From Palaemon carinicauda (lineage: Eukaryota; Arthropoda; Malacostraca; Decapoda; Palaemonidae), in the NCBI RefSeq assembly GCF_036898095.1, contig NC_090729.1, positions 73,178,102 to 73,242,101 on the forward strand: a stretch of DNA of 64,000 bases. Direction: 5' to 3'. The translations under genes and the position numbers were made by a program. Positions 12,904 through 23,360 of this stretch are shown here, piece after piece. Position 1 is the first letter of the stretch; each line of letters begins with the position of its first letter. The notes beneath the pieces are model-generated. The model did no database searches. It saw only the letters and a program-made list of their open reading frames with translations, and had not been told where the DNA came from.

Positions 12904-13371
12904 GTTATACAATACTTACATATAGATGAAGAAACTAAAATTAGTTTTCTGTGTCAATTAAATACGAAACGAAAAAATTATGCCGAGTTTACATCCATTT
13001 CAATCGTTGCTAAAAATACGGCATCCGATTTCATCAGCAAACCACTATTTTTTGGGAAACATAATTTTATTCTAGAAAATTGCTACTCTTTAACTAGTTA
13101 ATTGCACATTAAGAAAGCGTGTACTTTTGTTTTTAAATTTCGGGTGTGTTTTAAAAATCGAGTATTGTTGACTTCTTTTTGTTTTACTTTTGGTTGTGAT
13201 TAGATCAGCTGACGTCTAGCTGCCGCTCTTGAGAGTGTACGAATACACTAACAAAGTATCGTTTATACCATTTCTTAACTTATTCAAACCGTCTACAGTA
13301 TACAGTTGATATTACATAAGCACCAATATGTTATAACCTATCAAATTTTTTTGTCTATTACATTTAAAACA

Positions 13372-13382
13372 ACACACACACA

Positions 13383-13428
<46 letters not shown>
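13372..13428. repeat. (AC)n(CT)n compound microsatellite
   Basis: A short acacac run passes directly into a CT run inside Tigger B. Confidence 0.95.
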
Positions 13429-13431
<3 letters not shown>

Positions 13432-13698
13432 GGCTACTTTTCACTACCTCCCATTCCTTACCTCTCTCCATCTCTCTAACAAATGATATCTTTGTTGCTC
13501 CTCAAAGTTTCATTTATATTGAAAATCAATCATGATTCAATTTTCCTTACTTTCTTCAATCTCGCACCATCGGTCACATCGCGGTATTTTCGAAATTTCC
13601 GGAAAATCCGCGATATATGTATATACATGCGTTATGAAAAAAATCCGCTAAGTGGTGAATCCGCGATGGTCGAACCGCGACGTAGCGAGGGATCACTG

Positions 13699-14195
13699 TA
13701 TAGTATATACTGCAGATAGAAAACTATTGTATATATTATACAACTAGTTATTTTCCAACATATCTTGGATATCCTTGCCCAGGCGTTTGCTGAGACCAAT
13801 CCTTTATTGGAAGAATAGAATTCCATCAATACTCTGATTAGAAATCAGTTTACATTTTACCCTACAATATTAAATAATTTAGAAGGGCCAGTGGTAGTAC
13901 ACTTTCTATCCTTAAAGTTAGAACCCTTGTCTTTGAGCTTCCCTGATCAGGAAACTCTATGGTTTTAATATTGGAAGGGAAGGTTACAGCAATTGGCTGG
14001 GTAGGATACATAAATATGTGTCTTTTCCAACTTCTAGTCCAGTCGGCGACATGCCGGCTGGACCGTGCCGCCAGGTGCTAGCCATGCCGACAGCACACCG
14101 GCTGAACTAGAGTATATGATTATACAGTAGCTAGTATTTTTGCAATATAGTATTAGGAAACTTCCATCAAGATGACATGGCTTCAGCCCAAAAAA
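13699..14195 (+). other. DIRS-5 3' region and terminus
   Basis: Noncoding. Bases 14,034-14,148 are a diverged direct copy of 10,556-10,655 (shared blocks include tgccggctgga and gtatatgattatacagtag). Bases 14,151-14,195 form the terminal repeat ending in gcccaaaaaa. Confidence 0.6.
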
Positions 14196-15117
14196 GAAGG
14201 TAAATATAGTAAAAATATTAAATTCATCAGGCGTCAAGTGGAGATACCCATTGAATGACACCAACCACCTTGCCTATTAGTCTGCACTCAATTATTTATG
14301 GAGGTATCCAGACATCTGTTAGACAGTCTTTCTAGAAAAGCCTTACTGAGAGAGGAGATACAGTACTGGATAGTCTCCATGAGTGAAGACATAGGGATTC
14401 TACAGCACTGCAGAAAATCCTGACAAGAGTTCTCTCAGGATCTCTACCAGATGGGGCAAATCCGCATGCCACTCTCAATGCCGCCACAATAGTGCTATCA
14501 GTGTTATGACTAGATCTAGGATTAACCTTACACTGTAGAGCCCTCATCTTAACAGGCAGGATAGTGAAAAGCATAGATGTTGAGGCCGTCTCAGTGGCAC
14601 TGGAATGCATCCTCAAACACCACTCCAGGATCTGGTATCAGTGAGCAGTAGAGAAGTTGCTAACACGTCTATTGTCAAGGAACTGAGGACTCAAGACCAT
14701 TCTCCAACTATGATCTGAGTCTTCCTGTTCAACTAATCTGCTCCTCTACCAGCTGGTCTTCTGGGCTGAGATGCACGAACTGGAGTTCTCGACTACCCCT
14801 AGGTTGATGGTTGCTGTAATTTGAAGGAGACAGCTCTTTGCATAAAAGTCATCATGGTAAAATGAATAAGGGTTTGTGTGAAAAAACTATAATTGTTTGT
14901 ATATTAGGAAAAATACCTATTACTTTTAAAATTGGCAATGTTATTTATTTCTTACAGTATTTTTGTTAAGCCTGAAGCAAACCCCCCCCCCCAAAAAAAA
15001 AATATACTGTTTTTGTTTCTCATAAAAGGAAAGAGCAACAATACCCTACCTGCAGTAGGGAGTCAAGTAGAGGTCTGAGAGAATAGCTGTTACAAGCATT
15101 AGAATACGGGATTAACA
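14196..15117. other. Unexplained low-repeat DNA
   Basis: No element termini. One plus-strand reading across about 14,380-14,640 gives leucine-rich helical sequence (VLSGSLPDGANPHATLNAAT), but stops and frame changes interrupt it and I do not recognise it. At 14,920-14,960 there is a T-rich stretch ending in ttcttacag that could act as a splice acceptor. A C/A homopolymer run lies at 14,984-15,002. Confidence 0.35.
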
Positions 15118-15228
15118 ATGCCAACTAGTATTGGAGTAAAAATTCATAATCCTGCACCTTTTCACTTCGCTGGTCAGACTGTAACTGGCTATGTCAAAGT
15201 GATATGTGATAAACCCACTTCTTATCAA
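15118..15228 (+). CDS. Candidate first exon of an arrestin-domain-containing (ARRDC-like) protein
   Basis: An ATG with A at -3 opens a 37-codon frame. It begins MPTSIGVKIHNPAPFHFAGQ and continues TVTGYVKVICDKPTSYQ. This fits the start of an arrestin N-terminal domain: first beta strand, the 'aGQ-vsG-v' turn and the next strand with DKP. ARRDC proteins act as cargo adaptors linking membrane receptors to NEDD4-type ubiquitin ligases; that role is family knowledge, not seen here. The frame meets TAG at 15,232. I infer a splice donor just before it (gtagcg, 15,229), which is weak. No second exon is visible; the following repeats could lie in the intron. It could also be a pseudogene fragment. Confidence 0.5.
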
Positions 15229-15234
15229 GAGTAG

Positions 15235-15376
15235 CGGTGCCCTAAACACAGTGTCAGATCATATGCTAGAAATTTATTGTAGGGTGATATCCTTTCTGAT
15301 TGAGTGTTTACCTGCTGACTGTACTCTTGTATCAATTCAAGCTGCACTTTATAAAACACAAGTAAACACAAACAAG
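15235..15376. other. Noncoding, nothing recognised
   Basis: Short A/C-rich stretch (acacaagtaaacacaaacaa) leading into the next repeat; possibly the intron of the preceding exon. Confidence 0.4.
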
Positions 15377-15600
15377 ACACATACATACATACATATACCA
15401 AGGCACTTCCCCCAATTTGGGGGGTAGCCGACATCAAACAAATGAAACAGAAAAGGGGATCTCTCCTCTCTACATTCCTCCCAGCCTGACAAGGGACTCA
15501 ACCAAGTTTGGCTGGTACTGCTAGGGTGCCACAGCCCACCCTCCCCCGTTATCCACCACAGATGAAGCTTCATAACGCTGAATCCCCTACTGCTGCTACC
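15377..15600 (+). repeat. Interspersed repeat fragment
   Basis: It begins with (catacata) units and then ccaaggcacttcccccaatt, followed by a conserved-looking block about price-tag-like GC content ending gctgctacctacgc. I recall similar sequence as a common interspersed repeat of decapod genomes; this is from memory and unverified. No coding potential. Confidence 0.4.
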
Positions 15601-15848
15601 TACGCTTAGAGTCCAGGACTGAAGTCCAAAGGACTACGTTGCAACGCAAGGTTGCGCTGGTAGATCGGTAGGTCAGCTGGCAAGAAGATAAGGAACTGGG
15701 ATGTGCCCTTTGGAAGGGCGAGCATCCACAGATGGGGAACGTAAAAAGGTCTGCGTTAGAGTCCAGGACCGAAGTCCAAAGGACTACGTTGCAGCGCAAG
15801 GTTGCGCTGGTAGATCGGTAGGTCCTGGTAGGTCTGCTGCGCTGGTAG

Positions 15849-16195
15849 GTCTGCTTGATCCTCCGAAGAGGTATCTCTATGAGTGGCCTCTCTCGCGAAC
15901 GAGAGAGGTGAATACTTCGTAGAAGAGACTTGAAGACACCTGTGATGACGCCCATGAGGGCCGGTGGATCAGCAAGCTGACCTTTAACAGTAGCGATCCT
16001 CCGAAGAGGAGTCTCTATGAGTGGCCTTTCTTGCGAACGAGAGAGGTGAACACTTCGTAGAAGAGACTAAAAGATGCCCATTGAGGGCCGGTGGATCAGC
16101 AAGCAGACCTTTAACAGTAGCGATCCTCCGAAGAGGAGTCTCTATGAGTGGCCTCTCGCGAACGAAAGAGGTAAGCACTTCGTAGAAGAGACGTG
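15849..16195. repeat. Tandem repeat, about 126-146 bp, three copies
   Basis: Units start at gatcctccgaagagg (15,849, 15,995 and 16,121) and share tctctatgagtggcctctc, a gcgaacga core and cacttcgtagaagagac. A separate duplicated 63-bp block (gaagtccaaaggactacgtt) lies at 15,610-15,672 and 15,759-15,823. Confidence 0.85.
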
Positions 16196-16555
16196 CCAAG
16201 ACCGTGCTCCGCCCCTGAAGGAAGAGAAACTCAGCAAGGGGGGAGAGAAGTCTGGGCGAAGGCAGCAACAGCAGTCGGAGACGATGAATTTATTAAGATG
16301 TGGGAACTTCTCCCTCTGAAGGGAGAAACAACCTCACACCTGGGGAGGAAACTTCCCTGGGAAGGGAAGTTGTTCAACCCCTGGAGGCGAACCTCCTTTA
16401 ACGTTCTAAGATGATCTGAAGTGCTGGTCATGTTGTCACGGGAGTACTTCTAAGTGAAGGGATGACACCCATGATGACGTCCTCTGAGGGACAGCAGTGA
16501 CAGCAGATTCCCCATGCATGAACAAAACAGCTCTGCTTCGTCGGCACTATTAGTC

Positions 16556-16711
16556 AAACGAAGAATTCCCTAGGGAGGAACTCCGAAGAGGAACCCCGAG
16601 GGAACAACATAAAATAAGTATTGCGCCGACAAAAAATTAATTATTTAACAAATTCCCTAGGGAAGAACTCCGAAGAGGACCCCCGAGGGAACAAAATAAA
16701 ATTAAGTATAG
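16556..16711. repeat. Tandem duplication of a roughly 60-bp block
   Basis: The block with aattccctagggaggaactc and the following cgaagagga / gagggaacaa occurs at 16,562-16,618 and again at 16,649-16,711 with few changes. Confidence 0.85.
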
Positions 16712-17626
16712 TGCCCTTCCTTCCCCAGTTGACATTTACGGGAGAAGGGAGGAGGGGAGTAACTGTAATAAAAATAGAATTACAATTATTAAAATCAGCT
16801 AAGAATATTCACTAATAGTGAGAACCACTGACCCTCCGAAGGGAAGTGTCCCCCACGGAGAAAAGCTGAAAAGTTAAAATACAAATATATTTTCACTAAA
16901 AATAATTGAGACAAACAATTGGAAGAGCAACCTATCCCGCGCACGGGAAAGGAGCTTCCCCAATAGTACACTGTTGTTGTAGAGGTGAACGACCTCAAGA
17001 AGAGAAAGACCGTAGTCAATCTTTGAGAGGCCACATTCCCTTCGCTCAGAAATCCATGTTTCCCTTAGGAGAAAGGAAAAGGCGAAGACAATAGTTGGAT
17101 GAAGAGAGTCAAGGCGATGACGATTCCCCTGCGGTGGCCGAGTTAATGATTATATGCCGACGGGAAGACCGATGGACCTGAGAGGGAGAGGTCATTCCCC
17201 ACGAAGTGGAACTGTGTTGGCCTTGCTAATGTATGCAAGTGTTGTCGTATATGTATCACACACACAGCACAAACACTGAAAAGGAAACTTATCACATTTC
17301 TATACACATATATATACATAAACATTAAGAATGTTTTCATATATATACAAGTATACGAAAAAGTAAGTTAAAAGACAAAAATTAATGGCAGTCCAGAATA
17401 GGCGAGGAGGGAGAGAGGAAACAAACGCTCTCGATCCGAGCCAAAAGTAAAGTGACTAAATCACAGGTGAGTAAACGGGAGTGGTAGCAAGCTACCCCCC
17501 CTACCCCCGCTAACTAGCGGAGTGGGTAGTTAACCCTCGCTAAATTTTAATGGCTCGTCATTTCAGCTCAGCCGAAAGTATAACCCCTAATAAATAGCGT
17601 GGTTTGTTTTCCAGTTACGGAACAAA

Positions 17627-19031
17627 CCCCTATTTTCTCTCCCGAGTTGGTGGTTCACAGTACTGTTCCTGAATTTCTAACGCCCCAGTTCTTAGCTTCT
17701 TCTTTCCGAGAAGAAGGTGTTGTTCATCCTCCGGGGAGTTGGGAATTCTGGGGTTTCTAGTATTCCGTTATTGGAACTGCTTTCTCTTGGTTCCAAGAGT
17801 TCCAGCCCAGATTGGTCAAGACCTGCTACTTTAGAAAGCCCTGTTTCTGAATCGGCAGTGTCTATTCATCCTGATAATGACTTTCTCGGCTTTGTGACAC
17901 CCGATTGTGACGTCCGACTGTCGCCTGAAGATCCCACCTTTAGTGGATTTAGTCCCCCATGGACTAGGTCAAAAGGTCCTGTTCTTGACCTACCTTTAGT
18001 TCAGCCTCACGTCCTGGAGTGCAGACCTCGTCTTACTGACCAGCTGAATACTATAGAGAGGGAACCATCCTCCATTCCTGAGTCACCTCAGAATTCAAAC
18101 CCTTTCCTACATTCTGATGGTAGACTAATACACCGGTCAGATCTCGAGGCTGAAATGGCACAGTCAGGTGTATCTAACCTGAACGCTACAACACTGTTTG
18201 GGTCGCGCGAAACACAACTTTGCCCTGAGTCATCGTCTGATCTTTCGGGTTTTTATTGTCCTCTTCTGAGTCTACGGATTCTGTCTTTGGTTTACCTCAA
18301 AGAATGTCGATCACCAGCAGATACCAACTGTTATGCGAGGTTATCGATCGATTAAAGACACCCAGCTTGTACCTGGAGAGTCCCCAGCTCAGCCTGTCTC
18401 CGGTGCTGCGAGAAATTAATATGGCTCGCCAGCAGATTGCTGAATCCCGGCGCATGTCCCGAGACAGAATTTTGAGACTCGGAAGAGGAACTATAAATCT
18501 CCCACTGAATTAATCTTTGTACAGTTTTTCAAGGAAGTTTTGATAATAATTACCCTTTTTTTTTCTTATTAGTCATGTTTTACTCCCCACCTTGGGGTAG
18601 ATAAAAGGCTGAGAATGGGACACGTTGTGTGAGGAAATCTTTATTTAATCACGGTTTCTGTAATTCTCACATTATTGTTGTACTGTAAATTGACCTTGAC
18701 CGCGACAGTTATAATAGATTCAATAAATTTTTATGATCCTTTAATACCTGTAGTCCAAAATAAATGAGAGTTTTATTATTTTAAATTGATTTTGGACTGC
18801 AATGAATGTAATTTTTTTTCTTGACAGATCATGATTATATACCAGTAATACTGAAATGTTTCTTGTAAATAATGAAATTTATTATATTGTATATTATTGG
18901 AGCATTGTTGGGAGGAATAGACAATAATCTAATTTTGTGTTTTTAAGTACTGTGTTTCCATATTGTCTGATAGTTTACTGTCTATTCCTATTGCTTTTTG
19001 TTATGAAATAATGTATTGTAACTAATGTAAA
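17627..19031 (+). mobile_element. Gypsy 3' fragment (same family as the 44-64 kb element)
   Basis: From 17,627 on the sequence matches 63,176-64,000 with only scattered differences. It carries the C-terminal tail of the Gypsy polyprotein and, after its stop at 18,513, about 500 bases of A/T-rich 3' sequence that may be UTR and LTR. It lies between the end of DIRS-6A and the truncated interior of DIRS-6B. No RT or integrase is present. The right edge is approximate. Confidence 0.7.
17717..18513 (+). pseudogene. Gypsy polyprotein C-terminal tail
   Basis: A Ser/Pro/Asp-rich frame (17,717-18,355) runs through SSPDWSRPATLESPVSESAV, FVTPDCDVRLSPEDP and LFGSRETQLCPESSSD. One frameshift near 18,255 separates it from the final part (18,256-18,513). 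That part has RMSITSRYQLLCEVIDRL and ends in a basic amphipathic segment, MARQQIAESRRMSRDRI, then GTINLPLN and the stop. The same tail follows integrase in the Gypsy at 63,267-64,000, so it belongs to that element. I do not recognise a domain; an interaction or nuclear-targeting role would be a guess. Confidence 0.65.
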
Positions 19032-19740
19032 GGCGCGCAGGAGAGTCACGAAGAGCGCGCGGGCAGGCGGGAGAGTGTTCGCGCGCATCTGTTACAGCCG
19101 TAGGGCGGGCGCGCGCACAGGAGAAAGTCCTCTAGCGCGCAGGCGTGCAGTAGATTCATGCGGGGCGCGCAGGAGCACGTGAGAATGTTGGCGCACATCC
19201 CTAGGAGAGGATCGACGAGCGTGCGCATGGCGCACGTGCATATCCTTGTGGATGCGCGCAGGTGAGCGCTGGCGTGTTGGTAAGAGTTGGCGTGCGGGTG
19301 AAAGCAACATGGCTGACTTGTCAGTAGTCTTGCTATCAGGAGAAAGTTGGCGCACATGTTTTACCTGGCGCGTTGGATGGTGTGCAGCATGGCGCGCAGG
19401 AGGAGGAGATCGATGGCGCGCAGGTAATTTGCGTGCAGGTGAGTGTTGGTGCGCCGATGGGTGCTGGAGCATAGAAGATCTTTGGCGCGTGGGCGCAGTG
19501 TGCGCAGGGGAGCCCTGGCGAGCAGGAGATCGTTGGCGCATGTGGGCATGAGGGCGCGCATGGCGCGTGGTGGAGCTATGCTCTCGTTGGAGCATATGCG
19601 TATGTTGGCGCGTACGCTCTTTATGCCCTGTGTTAGGGTAAGAAGGAAGATCAGCGCGTAATGATGGGGCCTGGCGAGCTACTAATGAGCGCTTGTCAGG
19701 TTTCGTGGGCGCGTATCACGTAAGATGTTGGCGCGCAATA
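19032..19740. repeat. Degenerate GCGC-rich minisatellite
   Basis: Units of about 20-27 bp built on (t)ggcgcgcaggag and gcgcacgtg variants. On the minus strand they translate as repeated RQRSPARQ-like motifs. This frame is in phase with the DIRS-6B gag upstream, although stops interrupt it, so the array is probably an expanded gag segment. Confidence 0.8.
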
Positions 19741-19745
19741 GCACG

Positions 19746-20858
19746 TTAGGTTGGAGCCTTATTAGGCCCATGCAGGAACGGTGACGTCAGGTCGGCAGGT
19801 CTGTCGGGTGGAAGGTCGATGTGTCCTTTAAAAGGACGACCTTCCACCGAAGGAGATCGCGAACGACCTGCAGAGAGGTCCAGGACCAATGCAGGTGCAG
19901 TGACGGATGATCGGTCTAGAGGCTCCTTTGCAGGGGACTGCATAGAAGACGTTGAACCAAAGAGGCGCCCCCTCACCACAATTGAAGGAAGGCCTCTATG
20001 GCGAAGAGGAAGGCGAGCCTTCCGACGGATGCGCCCTCTGGGAGCCGTTGTATCAGCAAGCTGACCTTCAGCAGTCCTCCGGAGAGGAGTCTCTGTAAGT
20101 GAACTCCCCCAAGGGGACGAAACACTAGCAGGAGAGACTGACGATGGACTTAGTTTCCCCCTCATAGGCTGATCAGGAACGGGAGAAACTAAGACGTCAG
20201 CTATCGTAGAGTTTGGAGTGGAAGAGGAAATGGGTGAGACCTCATTGGATACCTCTGACACCACAACGTCGACAAGAGACAGAGGATCAACCTCTGACGG
20301 TGACGACAATTGCTTAACAGCAGCACCCAAACGGATGTAGTTAACAAAAACCTCCTTGGAGGCTGAACGCATAAGCCCCAAGGAGGACCAAAGCTGAAAC
20401 AAAGAGGTTAGTGACATGTCCTCACCCGGGGGGAGAGGTGGAGCTGCTTCGCTAGAGGAAGCAACGTCATCTCTCGAGACCCGACGTTGGTTAACAATAA
20501 ATCGGTCCAAGCTACCACTCGACGGTCTCTCGAAAGAGACTGACCGAGTGGGAGCTTCGGGGGAGGTTTGGGCAACGGAAGAAGAGACCTTGGGTCGAAG
20601 GAGAAATATCCCGTTTGGACTTCTTCCGTCGTCACGAAAACCTCTCCCACTGGGAAGCAGACCACTCCCTACACTCACTACACTTGTTGATACTATCACA
20701 CCGTTGCCCCTACAAGAAGGACAAAGGGCATGAGGATCAGTCTCAACCGCCGACATGAACGTTCCACAGGGGCGGTCGGGAAAACCAGGGCAGGTGCGCA
20801 TGATCGCAGAGGCCAACTTCACATACACAGAAACTAGAAACAGAAAGAACAAAAGCAA
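19746..20858 (-). CDS. DIRS-6B gag-like protein
   Basis: A 370-residue open frame. Residues 1-18 are hydrophobic and probably intron read-through, because a T-rich tract lies just upstream of residue 19. Next comes a Cys/His cluster, CGTFMSAVETDPHALCPSCR, typical of the N-terminal zinc-binding motif in DIRS gag; DIRS-4 and DIRS-3 have a related cluster. The rest is Ser/Pro-rich, with LFQLWSSLGLMRSASKEVF as the only clear helix, and ends in basic SPSVEGRPFKGH sequence. The 3' continuation is the GCGC minisatellite. A structural gag role is inferred from family resemblance; no capsid fold can be assigned by eye. Confidence 0.55.
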   Translation of the reverse strand: MLLFFLFLVSVYVKLASAIMRTCPGFPDRPCGTFMSAVETDPHALCPSCRGNGVIVSTSVVSVGSGLLPSGRGFRDDGRSPNGIFLLRPKVSSSVAQTSPEAPTRSVSFERPSSGSLDRFIVNQRRVSRDDVASSSEAAPPLPPGEDMSLTSLFQLWSSLGLMRSASKEVFVNYIRLGAAVKQLSSPSEVDPLSLVDVVVSEVSNEVSPISSSTPNSTIADVLVSPVPDQPMRGKLSPSSVSPASVSSPWGSSLTETPLRRTAEGQLADTTAPRGRIRRKARLPLRHRGLPSIVVRGRLFGSTSSMQSPAKEPLDRSSVTAPALVLDLSAGRSRSPSVEGRPFKGHIDLPPDRPADLTSPFLHGPNKAPT

Positions 20859-21060
20859 TTAAATGACTGCCAATATGACTGCGAGGATGAGAGCGGACAC
20901 GTCCGACCACCATCGAAGCCGAGAGCAAAGTGAGCTCATGCACTGGTGTGTGAGGGGGGGTAACAAGCTACCCTCCCCTACCCTCGCTAACTAGTGGTGT
21001 GGGTAGTAAACCATCGTTAAAAATTAATGGCTCGTCATTTCAGCTACGCCGAAAGTAATA

Positions 21061-22112
21061 CAGTGAACCCTCGTTTATTGCGGTAGATAGGTTCCGAACC
21101 CGACCGCGATAGCTGAAAATCCGCGAAGTAGGGACACCATATTTACGTATTTATGCAACATGTATATTCAGAATTTTAAAACCTTCCCTTTACGTAGTAC
21201 TGTTAACTACCCTACCCTTTAATGTACAGAACACTTAATGCATGTACTACAGTACCCTAAACTAAAACAGGCACAAATATTAAAGGCGATTTTATATCAT
21301 GCGTTTCCTAAACATACCAAAAAGCACGATAAAAAATGACAACCAATGTTTTGTTTACGTTTATCTCTGATCATAATGAAGAAACAGACGCATTTAAACA
21401 TCTGTGTACAGGTTAGTTTTTGCCTTGACAGCAATCTTACCAAGTATTGATTATATGTTGATTTTGTTATTACCAATGCTTTACTTAATTTTTCTTAGGA
21501 CTTCCAAATAAATGAAATGAATGCCATTTATATAATGTTTTTCTTTATGACGCCGCCTAAAACGGAAACCTTCCATTCGTTTACTGTACGCTCCATCTTC
21601 GATCGTAATAAACAAACGAAGGCATTAAACTCGCATGATGAAAGTGATAAATGATGATATTAAAAGCTTTTAGTAAATATGTTATTACAAATATTATTTA
21701 CCGTATCTATCTAAAATCCTACATACGTAGCAAAGCAGGAAAACAATTTTTTTTCTTTTTTTTTTTGGCGTTTAATCAACAATAACAAACTGCCGCTAAT
21801 GACCGAATGATAATTTACGATAATTCTAAACTGTTACTAAAGATGATTCTCCATTCCATATCCAAAATACTTTTCCTAACTTCAGTTATAAGTCAACTTG
21901 TACCCCCCTCAATTATGAAACCATCTAAAAAAAAAAAAAAAAGTAAGAGAAGAAGCAAGTACTAGGCCGATTTTTAAAGTTGTCGAACGATTAAGTTACC
22001 GCTATAACGTTTGATGTGACATAGTGCGAGATTGGAGAAAGTAAGGAAAATTGAATCATGATTGATTTTCAATATAAATGAAACTTTGTGAAGCAACAAA
22101 GATTTCATTTGT

Positions 22113-22201
<89 letters not shown>

Positions 22202-22612
22202 GTTTTAAATGTAATAAACAAAAAAATATGATAGGTTATAACACATTGGTGCTTATGTAATATCAACTGTATAGATGGTTTGAATAAGTTAAGAAATGGT
22301 ATAAACAATACTTCGTACGCGCATATTCTTGAGACCGGCAGCTAGACGTCAGCTAATCTGATCACAGCCAAAAGTAAAACAAAAAGAAGTCAACAATACT
22401 CCATTTTTAAATACACCCAAAATTCAAAAACAAAAGTACACGCTTTCTTAATGTGCAATTAACTATTTAAAGAGTAGCAATTTTCTAGAGTAAAATGATG
22501 TTTCCCCCAAAAATAGTGGTTTGCTGATGAAATCGGATGCCGTATTTAATGAAAATGTCCGTAAATTCGTGAATCCGCGATGGTCGAACCGCGAAGTAGC
22601 GAGGGCTCACTG
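21061..22612 (+). mobile_element. Tigger C: non-autonomous pogo/Tigger element
   Basis: It starts cagtgaaccctcgtttattg and ends gaagtagcgagggctcactg, with TA on each side (21,059-21,060; 22,613-22,614). Sequence matches the outer parts of Tigger A, with no transposase. The uninterrupted paralogue of its target is visible at 17,575-17,600, which confirms both edges. Confidence 0.92.
22113..22199. repeat. (GA)n microsatellite in Tigger C
   Basis: About 86 bases of pure GA. Confidence 0.97.
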
Positions 22613-22754
22613 TACCCCTATCAAATATCGTGGTTTGTATTCCAGTTACGGAACAAACAAAAATAATGGAGCTATAAGACATTATGATGGGAAAATATTC
22701 AAATATACTATACACATAAATATCATACAGTGGCAATCTCCAATGCTAACTAAC

Positions 22755-22845
22755 CTGGTCATATTCCATGTCATCTGAAGAATCATTTTGGGATACATCA
22801 ATCTCCTCAACACTTCGGAGGTGAGACAATAAATCATATCGGGCC
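22755..22845 (-). CDS. Candidate internal host exon, unknown gene
   Basis: On the minus strand a T-rich tract with a branch-like tattaac and the acceptor ttttttcag precedes 22,845. The donor CAG|GTTAGT follows 22,755. The 91-nt exon is open in a frame reading ARYDLLSHLRSVEEIDVSQ and then NDSSDDMEYDQ, acidic and soluble-looking. A second frame is also open, so the frame choice rests on composition. The exon lies in 340 bp of DNA between two transposons with no element features of its own. I do not recognise the gene. The ARRDC-like exon at 15,118 is on the other strand, so the two are not from one transcript. Confidence 0.5.
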
Positions 22846-23001
22846 CTGAAAAAAGTTAATATTTTGCAATTACTGAATACAAAGGAATACAGCAATAATA
22901 CAAAGGAATACAAACAAAAAACTAATCAGGATTATGAAACCACAGCTGGATCAAACCTTATGTAAGAAGCATTGATGGAACAATGGCATCATGTAAAAAG
23001 A

Positions 23002-23360
23002 TTTTTTTGGGCTCAAGCCATGGCGTCCTGATGGAAGGTTCCTTTTTGGTAGCTTCCTTGGGTAAATAACTACTAAGATATTCCCAGAGAATTTAACCAC
23101 AGGTTATCACAGAATTCTAACTTCTGGAGCGAGTATCCTAAAGGTTTCCCTTTTAAGACATCGTATATCAACAGGGGACGCATGTATTAACGCGCCACAT
23201 AGCTATCTACACGCCGAACAGAGTTAACACTTCGGTGTGTAAGGGCGGAGAATAGCTGGGAGCCGTTCCACAGCTAATCTCGTCCGTGGCTACTTTTGGT
23301 ACTCGAGACGTAAACAAACGGGCGCCATTGCTAAATGACGTCACGTCCGTCCTCATCCTT
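23002..23360 (+). repeat. DIRS-4 left inverted terminal repeat
   Basis: It reads tttttttgggctcaagccat at its edge. From gccatggcgtcctgatgg on it is the reverse complement of 31,440-31,790 nearly throughout. The outer 15-20 bases are unique to this side. Confidence 0.92.

Larger units (their letters stand above)
15601..17626 (-). mobile_element. DIRS-6A: 5' fragment of a DIRS-like element
   Basis: On the minus strand it encodes degenerate gag with the phrase PLIETPLRRIATVKG, matching SLTETPLRRTAEGQ in the DIRS-6B gag. Its outer end (17,460-17,620: gctaccccccctacccccgc through ttacggaacaaac) is nearly the same as the DIRS-6B end at 20,945-21,058 plus 22,613-22,660. RT and recombinase are absent. 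The interior is expanded by tandem duplications. The DIRS assignment is indirect, from the gag zinc-binding N-terminus of 6B. Confidence 0.55.
19032..22665 (-). mobile_element. DIRS-6B: 5' fragment of a DIRS-like element, split by Tigger C
   Basis: The minus-strand gag (20,858-19,746) continues in the same frame into a repeat-built Arg/Ser/Pro segment. Its terminus is at 20,945-21,058 and resumes at 22,613-22,665 after the Tigger. The terminal sequence matches DIRS-6A (17,460-17,626) and, inverted, 32,165-32,340. RT and recombinase are missing. The family is called DIRS-like from its gag, not from RT. Confidence 0.55.

Noticed and set aside
15849..16195. Possible CRISPR-like array
   Set aside because: Repeats of 126-146 bp are adjacent without spacers and lie in a eukaryotic retroelement gag.
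19246..19661. Plus-strand Trp/Arg/Gly-rich frames
   Set aside because: Reverse side of the GCGC minisatellite, no independent evidence of coding.
22078..22308. Arg-Glu and Ser-Leu repeat frames
   Set aside because: Pure (GA)n translated in two directions inside a non-autonomous Tigger.
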